Below the pieces are notes generated by a model, which saw only the letters and a program-made list of their open reading frames with translations, was not told where the DNA came from and did no database searches. A stretch of 64,000 nt of DNA from Hydractinia symbiolongicarpus (Eukaryota > Cnidaria > Hydrozoa > Anthoathecata > Hydractiniidae): assembly GCF_029227915.1 (NCBI RefSeq), contig NC_079880.1, forward strand, positions 8,769,501 to 8,833,500, in the 5' to 3' direction. Below are positions 24,501-34,625 of the stretch, one piece after another (position 1 is the first letter of the stretch; every line of letters starts with the position of its first letter). The translations under genes and the position numbers were made by a program.

Positions 24501-25232
24501 TTTAATATAAAACTTTTTCACATGGGCAGGACCAGTTTCATTCACTGTCTCAAAAGAAACTTCCATACGATGCCTATTCGCAAGTTCATATAGATCAGCA
24601 ACAAATGATGGTGGATTAATTACTGCCATTGTGTTGTCTTTTCCCAGCTGCACAGTTGACTGTTGTTGTTGTGCACGTTCAATCTCCATCATTTTGGCTT
24701 GTTCCAACAACAGTGGCCGTAGTTCCTGGAGAGCATGAGAAGCTGCATTCCCTCTTGCTTCAGATTTCGTATGACCTTCTCCTATATATGCTCTCTCACA
24801 AATAGTAACAGACATTCTCCATAATCGACGAAACTTCTGAGACATTCGAGAGGGCCTTTGTAGTACACCATGGTGATACTGTTGTGAAACAAACAAGCTT
24901 TCATATTCAGGCCTCGGTGGTAATGAAACACTATCTAGTTCACGGTAAGTAGCTGTCTGGCCACTCTTCATAGATAATATATTTAGTTCAACAGTTGGGT
25001 TTACGTGTAAACCAGGTGCACCTTCCATCAAAGCTCTAGATGCAGCAGCATTGCGTGCATTTTTCAAACTACTGCCAGCTCCTTCAAAGGGCCCATGTCC
25101 GCCAATGTGCAGATGAACTTTGTACAACTTCTGATGAGCAGGGCCAGTTTCACTAACAACTTTGTAATGTGCTGTTACCTTGTTGCTTTTTGCAAGCTCG
25201 TTTAAGACACTGCTAGGTGTACTGTTTGCCAT
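21531..25232 (-). CDS. stau: Staufen-family double-stranded RNA-binding protein
   Basis: Six minus-strand coding exons: 25232-24473, 23882-23790, 23435-23251, 23039-22899, 22368-22156 and 21719-21531. All junctions are GT-AG and in phase; total 526 residues. dsRBDs: residues ~5-70 ('LNELAKSNKVTAHYKVVSET'); a divergent one with an insert at ~100-172 ('CERAYIGEGHTKSEARGNAA'); a canonical one at ~208-280 ('VNETGPAHVKKF', 'GIGKKAAKNDAAEKML'); one at ~298-385; and the Staufen-specific last one from ~443 ('KQKLDYVARLEGFQVMYNDF', then '...GETVDASREDAASKALQAM'). Staufen binds structured mRNAs for localisation, translation control and decay. An acceptor TTTTTTAG directly before AACATGG (25235) implies a 5' non-coding exon further right. 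A GTATGT donor at 21568 could give an alternative C-terminus, but the nearby stop and poly(A) signal favour read-through. Confidence 0.93.
21921..22140. repeat. ~36-bp tandem repeat in Staufen intron 5
   Basis: Six to seven imperfect units of the form 'gtgtcaatgctggtaagaaa' + 'aacacaat.c.', ending against the exon border at 22156. Each unit contains a GGTAAGAAA-type sequence, which on the plus strand only resembles a donor. Confidence 0.85.
22440..22750. repeat. Degenerate 'ttaggaga' repeat block
   Basis: Recurrent 'ttttaggagaattta' and 'ggattttaggat' motifs in Staufen intron 4, similar in style to the MITE at 10530-10890. Boundaries are unclear. Confidence 0.35.
24222..24343. repeat. Tandem 24-mer and 16-bp inverted repeat in Staufen intron 1
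   Basis: 'tactgtgttcacaagaaaac' + 'agtg' occurs twice in tandem at about 24221-24270. It is followed by inverted arms AACAACTAATCAGAAT (24281-24296) and ATTCTGATTAGTTGTT (24328-24343) around a 31-nt loop. Confidence 0.75.
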
Positions 25233-25362
25233 GTTCTAAAAAACATTTATACTGTTTATTAGGGGAGGGTGGTTTAAAGATAAACATTATTGTATGTTTT
25301 CCGATTCAGAGGTTTGCCAGTACTCTCTTTCCTGTATAACTGTGTTTTATATTTGATACATA

Positions 25363-25407
25363 AGTGTGGAGTTGCTAAAAATGCCTGATTTTTGACAACT
25401 CCACACT
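25363..25407. repeat. 45-nt hairpin
   Basis: AGTGTGGAGTTG pairs with CAACTCCACACT. Inner AAAAAT/ATTTTT also pair across a small loop. It lies between the Staufen start and the LINE copy. Confidence 0.7.
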
Positions 25408-25639
25408 ACATTTCAAATTAAAAAAGAACCCTTATCCCAGACGAAAGGAAGTTCCAGGGGTGCTTGTTACAATACAGCAATAGTTAATTAAACCTTGGCA
25501 TATTTATTTGTGAACCAAGTTGACACCCAAGTCAAAAGACTGCTGTTTAATGTGTACGTGCAGGTTTTACATTTTTGGGAAAATCAAAGGGAAATAAACC
25601 TTGCCACTAGTGTGCATGTTTTTTAAGATAACAAGTTTT

Positions 25640-27130
25640 TTAAGATAACTTGGGTGAAGGGTCTCCTTAAGAGACAAGAGAGGAGTTGAACGTCCTCCAC
25701 CATACCTTAGTTTAAAGGGGCGATTGTGGAAGTCCCATGAAATGCCACATAGTGATGGTGATGGTGTCACTTTAAAAAACACCCAGTCCGGTCTGTGAAC
25801 GGTTGGCGCTAGGAAGGGCATCCAGCTGTAAAACAATGCCAAAACTCTTTATTAATGGCCGTAAGAATAGTTAATCAGACAAACTGCGTAAACGGGGCTG
25901 GAACTCTAATGAAGATTGGCAAGGCTGCAGGAGTATCAGGTATTGTTGCAGAGATGGTAAAAGCATCTGGATATATTGGAGTTGAGCTTATTACAAGTCT
26001 TGCTAACCAGATCATAAAGGATGGTGCTATTCCGAGTGAGTGGCAGTCGAGTGTAATAGTGAATTGTTTCAAGGGCAAGGGTGATGCATTAGAAAGGGGT
26101 AACTATAGAGGTTTGAAGTTGGTTGATCAAGTAATGAAAGTTATTGAAAGAGTGATTGATAAGTTACTTAGAGAAAGAATTGATATAGATAAGATGCAAT
26201 TTGGTTTTGTTCCAGGGCGTGGCACTACAGATGCAATATTTTTACTCAGACAGCTTCAGGAAAAGTATTTAGGAAAGAGAAAGAATCTTTATTTTGCCTT
26301 TGTAGATTTAGAGAAAGCTTTTGATAGAGTGCCACGTTAAGTTATTTGGTGGGCTATGAGAAAATTAGGTGTGGATGAGTGGCTAGTTACGATGGTTCAG
26401 TCTATGTACAGCAATGCTAGAAGTCGTGTCAGGATTAACGATTCACTTAGTGATGAATTTAGTGTAAATGTTGGTGTACATCAGGGTTCTGTACTTAGTC
26501 CTTTGTTGTTTATTCTAGTCTTTGAAGCGCTCTCGATGGAGTTCAGAACAGGTTGCCCATGGGAGTTATTGTATGCAGATGATTTGGTTCTCATAGCAGA
26601 GTCGATGGAAGAATTAGTTGAAAAGTTTGAGAAGTGGAAGAAAGGACTAGAAGAGAAAGGGCTGAAGGTAAACACAGCAAAGTCTAAAGTCATGATAAGT
26701 AGCATTGCAGCCAAGTGTGACCTTGTAGTTGGAAAGTGGCCTTGTGGAGTTTGCAGGAAAGGGGTTGGTAGTAAATCAATTTTTTGTCAGACTTGCAAGC
26801 ATTGGGTACATAAGAAGTGCAGTAGTATTAGTGGAAGGTTAAGAGCTGGCATACAGTTTGTATGCAAGCGTTGCAAAGGTGAGATTATAGAGAATGAAGT
26901 ATTTCCAGCTTTAATGATGTACAACAGTGGCTCGTTAGAGATAGTTAAGAACTTCTGTTACTTAGGTGATATGTTGGGCAGTGAAGGGGGTGTTGGAAGA
27001 AGTGTTACTTGCAGGATAGGTTCTGCTTGGAAAAAGTTTAGAGAGTTACTTCCTTTATTGACTAGCAGAGTCCTGTCAATTGAGGTAACCTCCTGCCAAG
27101 ACTTTCTCTGTCTGCCTCTCCCCCAAGAGG
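25640..27130 (+). mobile_element. RTE-like LINE copy A, internally deleted and 3'-rearranged
   Basis: The 5' end ('ggtgaagggtctccttaaga') through 'ggaactcta' matches copy B (50790-50640, opposite strand). Sequence then jumps at about 25908 into the reverse-transcriptase region, skipping the whole endonuclease. RT and zinc-finger coding follow (25855-27090). At about 27086, after 'tcaattgag', the sequence changes to 'taacctcctgccaagactttc'. This is the reverse complement of a part that lies further 3' in copy C (about 53085-53105), so the 3' end is inverted. It lacks the ATG-microsatellite tail. Confidence 0.85.
25855..27085 (+). pseudogene. LINE reverse transcriptase fragment with embedded PHD-like zinc finger
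   Basis: Two open stretches (25855-26340 and 26356-27085) are separated by one TAA at 26338-26340. Visible RT motifs: 'FKGKGDALERGNYRGLKLVD', 'QFGFVPGRGTTDAIFLLRQL', 'AFVDLEKAFDRVPR', 'HQGSVLSPLLFILVFEAL' and the catalytic 'LYADDLVLIAES'. After the thumb comes a Cys/His cluster 'PCGVCRKGVGSKSIFCQTCK' then 'HWVHKKCS...CKRC', with the spacing of a PHD-type zinc finger. 'NFCYLGDMLGSEGG' follows. The endonuclease domain is deleted. The former protein would have copied its own RNA by target-primed reverse transcription. Confidence 0.88.
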
Positions 27131-28064
27131 GTACAGGGCAGAGCCATGTTGGGGGACAAGGTTTATATGACAGACACGAGTTAGAGTCAGTATCAAGGCT
27201 ACATGCTAACACTCCACGCTCTGCCGTATTTTGTTTGATTGCGGTCGAACTAGGGCGGCCCCATTTGGTACAGGAAGCCTGACACCCAGAGAGCCAGCGT
27301 AATGCTAAACCAGTTTGCGTATTTTAATCAACTACGATGTAAGCTAATAAAATTGCCAGAACACGGAAAAGCTTTGACTAACGAGAAACACAGTTTATCC
27401 TCACAGACGAACTGCAGTATTCCTTTGTCTCTTATATAAAAAAATCGCAATATTTTAAGACATAAGCACTTAGTTTGGGCGACTAAACTGGTATACTAAA
27501 CTGGATACGCCACTGTTTCCTAATGTCACGACTGTTAAGCACATGGCAATGCCTAAAGCAGCTACTAACTCCACCCGAGACAAGTCGTCAATCATTAAAT
27601 AGACTTTAGAAATAATTCCAGTGGGTCTCACATCAGAAAAAAAACACAGAAAAACACATTAAGATGTAAATTACGGAAATTCGATTTGACGTCATAACAA
27701 TTTTTTGGAGGTGAAAAGTTTTTGTATTTTAGGTGAAGAGAGTGCTAAGCTAGACACATTTTGGAGTTTTAAGAACAATGTTAGGAAGTTTGAGCAAAGA
27801 TAACTTTTTGGAACAAAATCTAGATAGCTAAGCATCATTTCCACACAGATTTTTCTTGTGGTTACCTTTCGTTAGCTAATTATTCTTCCATTTCCACATT
27901 TTTTAGCATTCTTCCCCTTTACGAACTAGGTTTGTTTTCACCCTGCTAAATTTTAAAAATGGCGGATGTAGCACAAATGTGATTCGTCAATTAGGCAAAA
28001 TGTCAAAACACTACGGCAACAAAGCAGAGCCAAATCGTCAAATAAGACGTTTTAGTCTACAGTA
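27131..28064. other. Intergenic repeat debris
   Basis: No gene. Around 27940-28010, 'ggcggatgtagcacaaatgt' is shared (inverted) with 43200-43240 beside LINE copy B, marking a dispersed repeat. Confidence 0.4.
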
Positions 28065-28740
28065 CAGTCTGAATGTAATCTACCGCGGACGCGAAACTCA
28101 CATGAATAGTTACACAGAACAATAACATTGCGATATCTTTTGTTTTTTTAAGAAAATAATTGCCTCGCTGATAAACAATGACCGCACGCGATAGATTGTT
28201 TAATCACATTATGTTGCAAGATGAATTTTAGCAATCTATTTTTTTGAAATTTTTAATTGCAGTAATTAAGCTTTTTTTATAGATCGCATTTTAAAAGTTT
28301 ATAAACGAAAAACGATGATAGAAATGTTTTTTAGATCGCCTTTTCAAAATTTAAAAACGAAAAACGGCGATATAAATGTTTTTTAGATCACATTTTAAAA
28401 GTTTAAGAACGAAAAGCGGCGATTGAAATGTTTTTTTAGATCGCATTTTCAAAGTTTAAAAACGAAAAGCGGTGATAGAAATGTTTTTTAGATCGCATTT
28501 TAAAAGTTTAAAACCGAAAAGCGTGGATAGAAATGTTTTTTTAATCACATTTTAAAAGTTAAAAAACAAAAAGCGGCATTAGAAATGTTCTTTAAGATCA
28601 CATTTTAAAAGTTTATAAACAAAAAGCAGCAATAGAAATGTTTTTTTAAATTGCATTTTAAAAGTTTAAAAACGAAAAGCGGCAATAAAAATGTCTTTTC
28701 AGATTGCATTTTAAAAGTTTATAAACGAAAAGCGGCATTT
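28065..28740. mobile_element. Partial relative of the nuclease-bearing transposon, with 52-bp minisatellite (array 2)
   Basis: TACAGTCTGAATGTAATCTA at about 28065 resembles the left end of the element at 14391 (CAGTC..ATGTAA..cg). About nine 52-bp units follow (28283-28740). No matching right end was found before the next element starts at 28891, so this copy is truncated or has lost its coding half. Confidence 0.55.
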
Positions 28741-29251
28741 AATAGTTGTGAACAATGCTTCTCATACGTTTCTTAAATTAAATGTGCTGGAATCTTTTTA
28801 AGTAATTTAATCAGCAATACATTCTCGCGTAATTTATTATAAAACTTTGCGAAAGATTTTTATTTTTTAATTACTTCACGCTAATACTTCAAGGTACTGT
28901 CCGGTAAAATATTAAAACTTGATATTAGTTACATCTCGGCACAAAAGTAAAGAAAAAAGTATTTAAATACAACCAAAATTGTCTTTCATAAGTTTAAACT
29001 GAATTTGTTTACTTGACCATGCCATTCTCAATCGCCATCTTTACTGAACTTCGAACGCGGAAAAGGACTGGGTAAAAACATTAATATGCGCAATTTATGC
29101 AATGACGTATTCTTTGGGTTACCCCCGTGTAAAGACTGGCGCGTGCAGAAAGAGAAATAAAGAAAAAAAAGTTAATGATATTCCCAACAGAATTTTTTTA
29201 CGTTTATCAATCATGTTCACAAGCAGAAATTAAAACATAATTGGATTTCAG

Positions 29252-29949
29252 TTTGAGCTAGAACGGCCCAATAACAAACAACAAATTCCCTCTTATAATG
29301 ACGATGGCCCAGACGCACCAGAATTACCCGCTGCTTCTCGCACAGATTTATATATCAGTGAGTGCTGCTTATGTGAAAATTGCGAGAGGATGCCTTCAGC
29401 TGTTGAGTGTTTGTGCTGTAACGAGGTGGACACTATCAAATACTTACAACTACGGTACCTATATAATTTGACCTCACATTTTTCTACTGGTTGTATTATA
29501 AATGAGCGCCTGGGTACAAGGTTTCTATTGTGTTTTAGATAAGAAATGTATAACAGAGCATACTAAACAGAGCACGAAGATGTCAACGCGGTTGTGATTT
29601 TAAAGAACACTTTGTGGACAGCGTTAGTCGCTCTCCACGATCGGGAAAGCCGTGGACTTAAAAAATCCCTAGCACTCTTGAAATTTCTGTTGTCATAGTA
29701 TTTCCAATCTTATTATTTGAGGATGATATTTTTAGATCTTATCGATATGCGGCATACCGCCAATTCTGTTGGTTTGTTCATAACCACTTGGGAAAAGGCG
29801 TTCGTCGGGTTATACCATCTTGTTTCGTGTCTAAGATACGTAGAGAATATCCAAGTACCAATAGGATGTATACTGGCTTCAAAGAAGATGAAGAAATATC
29901 TCAAATTGATTTTTCTCGGACAAATGAAGTTGACGATGAGAATATTTGA
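29252..29949 (+). pseudogene. P2X7-cytoplasmic-domain-like protein, degraded multi-exon gene
   Basis: After a TTTCAG acceptor at 29251, an open stretch reads '...YISECCLCENCERMPSAVEC' then 'LCCNEV', the Cys-rich zinc-binding start seen in the P2X7 C-terminal ('ballast') domain family. 'KCITEH' occurs after an intron-like gap at about 29547. After an acceptor near 29735, 'AAYRQFCWFVHNHLGKGVRR' and 'VIPSCFVSKIRREYPS' follow, the best-conserved part of that family. The frame ends in an acidic stretch at TGA 29947-29949. Exon phases do not all agree and stops lie between, so it is decayed. In animals this domain also occurs without a channel in many transposon-like genes; no P2X channel segment is present here. 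Confidence 0.65.
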
Positions 29950-30026
29950 TTGTAAATTAAAAACAACAGTCTTTTGCAGGAGAGGCGTTCGATCGCACGC
30001 GCACGTCGTGGCACACGCGTAAATCG

Positions 30027-30058
30027 TTTCAGGCGTGCGATTAATTAAACGCCTGAAA
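30027..30058. repeat. Short hairpin
   Basis: TTTCAGGCGT and ACGCCTGAAA are inverted arms around an AT-rich loop, inside the P2X7-domain element. Confidence 0.6.
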
Positions 30059-30945
30059 AATTAATAATGAGTTTTAGAAATCAATCCTATAAAATCCCAT
30101 TTTACAGCAAGCGATGGCAGCCTTCGAAATAATTTTTGGAGTCTCGTCAGACTTTCGTCGGACAAAACGTTGATAGATTTCCGTCTTCGCCGAACACTTT
30201 TAGATCTCAGAATTATCGAATAGTCCTGGTCATTTTCATCCACGAGCAAGCCTATTCATAGCCAACCTGACCATCCTAGCTAATTCACCAACTCCTGACT
30301 TAGCTAAAAGAACTACGTAGACATGAATGTCTTTTGCCTGGCCCCTTCGTCGTTGGTAACCAGGTCTTACACAAGAAATCCAGCCATGCGGTTCTTAACT
30401 TATGCGGAGGTGAACACCGACGGAGCACGGATGAATCAAGTCTGCAAAACTGCACTTACGGGCGGAACAGACATTTTATCATGGATTTAAGTGTAGATAA
30501 TTTCTTCATTTGACAAAACAATTGGAAACCATAGCTGGTCCGAATTGACTGGGGTTTTTTTCATGCCCCAAGTGTTATTTAAACAATTTTAATCTTTCTG
30601 GGGGCGTTTAATGGGCGTTTTTTCGAAGCATTACGGTATAAAAAGTATAAATATAAATAACCTCAAACCAAGTATTTCTTTTTGTTTGCTAATTAAGGTA
30701 GCTTTGGTAATAGAATAGGGGCATTGGGAACGAGGTTTATAATTGTGGAGGAAGTATAAAACTATATAAAACACAATTTATTTAATGCGTTTGTATTTTC
30801 TATTCTTTCTTCTTTTGCTGGTCGGCTTTCTGGAGTACAATATATGTACGATATGAAAACAACAGTTGTCATATCGTTTGGTATATTACAAAAAATGATT
30901 CAGATTCGTCAAGGAGTTTAACTTGTAATGTCGCGTCAGATTTTT

Positions 30946-31113
30946 TCATTTCATCATCGCACGTTGCTGTCTGCGTTTAAGCATTGGCCACTCCAACGGA
31001 TGTCTGCATAGATCTTTTACGTAAATAATCTTACCCGTGTCTGGTCTCAGTATCGGCACAAAAAATAAAGCAGCTTTAACATAATCTACTTTAATTTGTG
31101 TAGAGTCAGACAT
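30946..31113 (-). CDS. 55-aa hypothetical protein in inverted-repeat element
   Basis: An uninterrupted frame from ATG 31113 to TGA 30946. The sequence opens 'MSDSTQIKVDYVKAALFFVP' and later has 'GKIIYVKDLCRHPLEWPML', ending in a basic tail 'KRRQQRAMMK'. Composition is protein-like (balanced Asp/Lys/Leu/Pro, one Trp, one Cys) rather than translated AT-rich filler. I do not recognise a family. It may be a second, small gene of the surrounding element or an exon of a larger one; another Arg/Lys-rich frame on the same strand lies at 30061-30249. Confidence 0.45.
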   Translation of the reverse strand: MSDSTQIKVDYVKAALFFVPILRPDTGKIIYVKDLCRHPLEWPMLKRRQQRAMMK

Positions 31114-33474
31114 TCTGTTTGTGTGGACATTAAGTTCTATTTCTGAAAGTGAGTTGCATGCTTTGAAATTAAATATTCATAAATTGCTACATTTTTTTAA
31201 AAAGGGGGTAAAATATTTAAAAAAAAAGATTAAATTAATCTGGTAATATTGTTCAGAGTAAAACAATCATTTTCTATTTACAATGTTTTGACTTGCCGAG
31301 AACCCAACGCTTACGTCACAACAAAATATTATTTTAGCCTCCCTTTCGTGTAGAATAGCTTCGGTATAAATTTGCTTTTGACAACGTGCGATATGAAAAA
31401 TTTGTAAACATAAAAGAAATGTTATTCAAGTTGTAAAACTTTAGAAATATAACCACTTACATTTTCGCAACAAATAAGAGAAGTGCAATTAAGTTCAGGC
31501 TACTTTTTTATTATTATATTTTTACTGGACAGTACCTTTAAGAGAAAAGCTTATCAATACTTTTACACAATGCATCTCGCTATTACAAGAAATATAATTG
31601 ATCCAATATTTCTTCGCGAGCACATTGTTTAAGACGCAAATATAAACTCGCAAAACCCTTAAGGGATTTAATTATAACAAAAGACAAACGGCTGCCACCC
31701 TCCACACAAAGGTGTGATATTACCGTGTATGCGGTAGATTTTTTCTTTTTCGCTTTACAAACATTCACCTTGTTCACTGGCATTTCTGCAAAATTGTTTT
31801 TAGGGATGACTCATAGTGAAAACCCTGAAGTTATGTGGCAAACGGAGTTGCCAGATTGTCACTTAGATAACCATGTAATTTAGAGGACGGAATATATATA
31901 TATATATATAGCTATATATACTAGTTTTTTTTTCACTCAAAATTGAGAGGAATTGAGGAAAAGTTGTTAAAAATTCTATTTTGAGGGAGATTTTTTTAAA
32001 ATTGAGGAGAAAGTCTTCTAAAGAGCGCGACAACGACGTAAAGTGCCATACTGAGAAAAATTACTAAAATCCCTGAGATAAGGGGCTAGCTAACTGAAAA
32101 TGTAAACAAGAGATGCTATATATAAAAAAGAAAATATGTGGTCATTAAATAATAAAATATATCTTACCAATTCTGTGAGAAACAGAGCACTTCAATGATC
32201 AATATTCCTAAACAAGCTTAGCAAAGACAACCCACAATTGTCACTCCAGAATTCTTCTTTCTGCCATTCACATTCACATATATGTGACGTCACGGCTGTA
32301 ACCTTCGGTTGTCGTAAAAAACCAATACTTCTGATGTGCCAAGCAAACTCGATTAAATCTTTATTTATTAGTGCTAAAAAATTGTGTGACAGGAGCGAAT
32401 AATGAATTAATTTCAGAAAATTTTATAACTTTTAATGTCTAGATTTGCTACAAAATCAATACTCTGAAAAATTAAATTTTTTGCCATCTGATGTTTCTTA
32501 TGCGACACACCTGCTTTGTTTAACGTAAAAGGAATTATTTTGGTTTTTTTGGGAGTGTTCGACCACATCACGAGTATCATTTAATATTCAATATGGTAGA
32601 CACATTCACTTTCCTTTTCAAAGTAGGTTTGTTTACGCATCATAATATCGCGTCTTGTCCTGTTGCCCCGCCGTGTGTCTTCTGGCTATTGGCTCTTCTT
32701 CATTGTTTTGCTAGCAGCAGTGGCGGTTTAGGTTATATTCAATGTAGTACAGGTTTGCATCATATCCATGGAAAGCAAACTTTGTCTGTTTAAAGTTTTG
32801 AAGAAACAAACAAAAAAACTTGAGAGAGCAAGTTGCCTATTTGGAATTATCAGCAAAAATTATATAAGGTTTAAGATTTGGAATACTATATGACTATTAG
32901 AACAGCAATTATTGTAATTTAAAGTTTTAATTTAAGCTATAGCTAGCTATAGATGAATTCCAGCATGACGTCATTTGTTTACTTTTTAGTGGTAAGAGCT
33001 CCCTTGGCTCTGACATTTGCGTGGCAGGAAAAAAGAAGATGCTAGGATTTTGTGAAGAAAGGTCTTTTACTGTGAATTTCTTCTAACGGGGACATTGTTG
33101 GGGTTATAAACTATTATCAAGTGCAGGTTGATGCCTTCTGATTTATTTGAATTCATTAAAAGTCATAAAAATACGTTCGTGAGAACTAATTATGAACCGA
33201 TTATTACTTTGCTTCACCTAGCGCGCCCATGTTTTTCCCTGCTATGGAAATGCCAAAGCCGAAAGAGCTTAGCGCTGAATATTTAAACAATGGAATTCAT
33301 CTATAGACAAGTTTTATCGTAACATGTTGTTTATAATGTTTATAAGACTTCTTGCAAAAATTGACAACCAAAATAATGCATTATAGCCAAAATAATGCAT
33401 TATAGCTAAGTACACAAAAAATATGAAGTATATATATAAAGAATAACACAACATGCCTAAATTTGAAAAAGAAC

Positions 33475-33519
33475 AATAACTTAAACAAGATGCAGCTGCT
33501 GCATCTTGTTTAAGTTATT
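33475..33519. repeat. 45-bp perfect palindrome
   Basis: The arm AATAACTTAAACAAGATGCA + GC (22 nt) is repeated exactly inverted after a single T. Flanks show no direct repeat. Confidence 0.9.
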
Positions 33520-34543
33520 AAAAAGGTGCACCTACAATACATTCACAATAGTGACACATCCAATTCTGTTGAGCAATTTACATTTAAGAAAACCAAAGTG
33601 GTGTATGCTACTTGGCCTGTAACCACAAACCATACTATGTTTTGAAGCCTCTTAAATGACTCTGGTCAGTTGCTAAAAGAATACTTTGGACAAAATAAAA
33701 ATTTAAGACGTCTAGATGTAGCCATTAAGTTTGCACACATTTGAAGCAGCTAAATTGGGTGATCAGCGATATTTGAGAAAAAAATTTTTTTTGAGGAAAC
33801 AAATTAAAAAATGTGATAGTACACACCCTTTTTTAAATAATATAAAAATTTGAACAGGGCCTGGTAGTTATTTTATTTCTGTGTTGTTTTTCATTTTTTT
33901 TTCTAAACAATAAGCCTATTTTTTAACCTGAAATACCAGTAAACAAAACAGATTCTTATAAAAGCATTATAACAAAGGTTATCCAGATGAGTGGTAAGGG
34001 TTGCTAAAAAAAGCAAAACGAGGAAAATTGCTGGGTAGGAAAACTTTAAATAAAGTTAGAATAGTGTACACCTACATGCTTTTTCTTTTCTAAGAACATG
34101 CTTTAAAGGAATACCATGCTGGAATTTTTGGTTAAACGTAATTTGTCTACTGTTTAAACAACAGAGAAATAAGAATAATGACCAGCTTGGTTAGAATTTT
34201 GATATTCTTATACATAAACACATTTAAGACTTCAATGCACTCTGTTGTGTTCGGTTTTTTGAAGAAAAAATTAGCACTTATTCACATCCGTTAATCCACT
34301 AAAGAATCATTAATCAACGCGAACATAAGTCTATGTTGTTATGGTATATTTTTTCACAATTAGGTAAAAATACCTTTTGCAAAACCAAAGTAATGCTACC
34401 TTTGTTCTTTACATAATGGTAATGGCCTTAGGTATGTCTCAAGGGACATATATATATATGATGTTTTTTTTGCATTTTGCAGTCAGTTGGAAATTAGTCT
34501 CCTCACTAGTAAGACATGACATGAAAAATTGTTTCTGTTATAT

Positions 34544-34625
34544 TTGTTCATTCTTGGTGTCGACCAAGTATTTGTTCATTCTTGGTGTTGACCAAGTATT
34601 TGTCATTCTTGGTGTTTACCAAAAA
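34544..34625 (+). repeat. ~28-30-bp tandem repeat, three copies
   Basis: 'gttcattcttggtgtcgacc' + 'aagtattt' repeated with small changes. Confidence 0.85.

Larger units (their letters stand above)
28891..31538. mobile_element. 2.65-kb inverted-repeat element with P2X7-domain-like gene remnant
   Basis: AAGGTACTGTCCGGTAAAAT at 28891 and its inverse (AAAGGTACTGTCCAGTAAAA read on minus from about 31539) form the ends. The right flank has TTTAAG and the left TTCAAG, consistent with a worn TTAA duplication as in piggyBac/Kolobok-type elements; this is weak evidence. Inside are a decayed P2X7-cytoplasmic-domain-like gene on plus (29252-29949) and an intact 55-codon frame on minus (30946-31113). No transposase is recognised. 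Confidence 0.6.

Noticed and set aside
27086-27282. C-terminal extension of LINE copy A frame
   Set aside because: The frame stays open by chance across the inverted piece; the sequence no longer matches the LINE protein.
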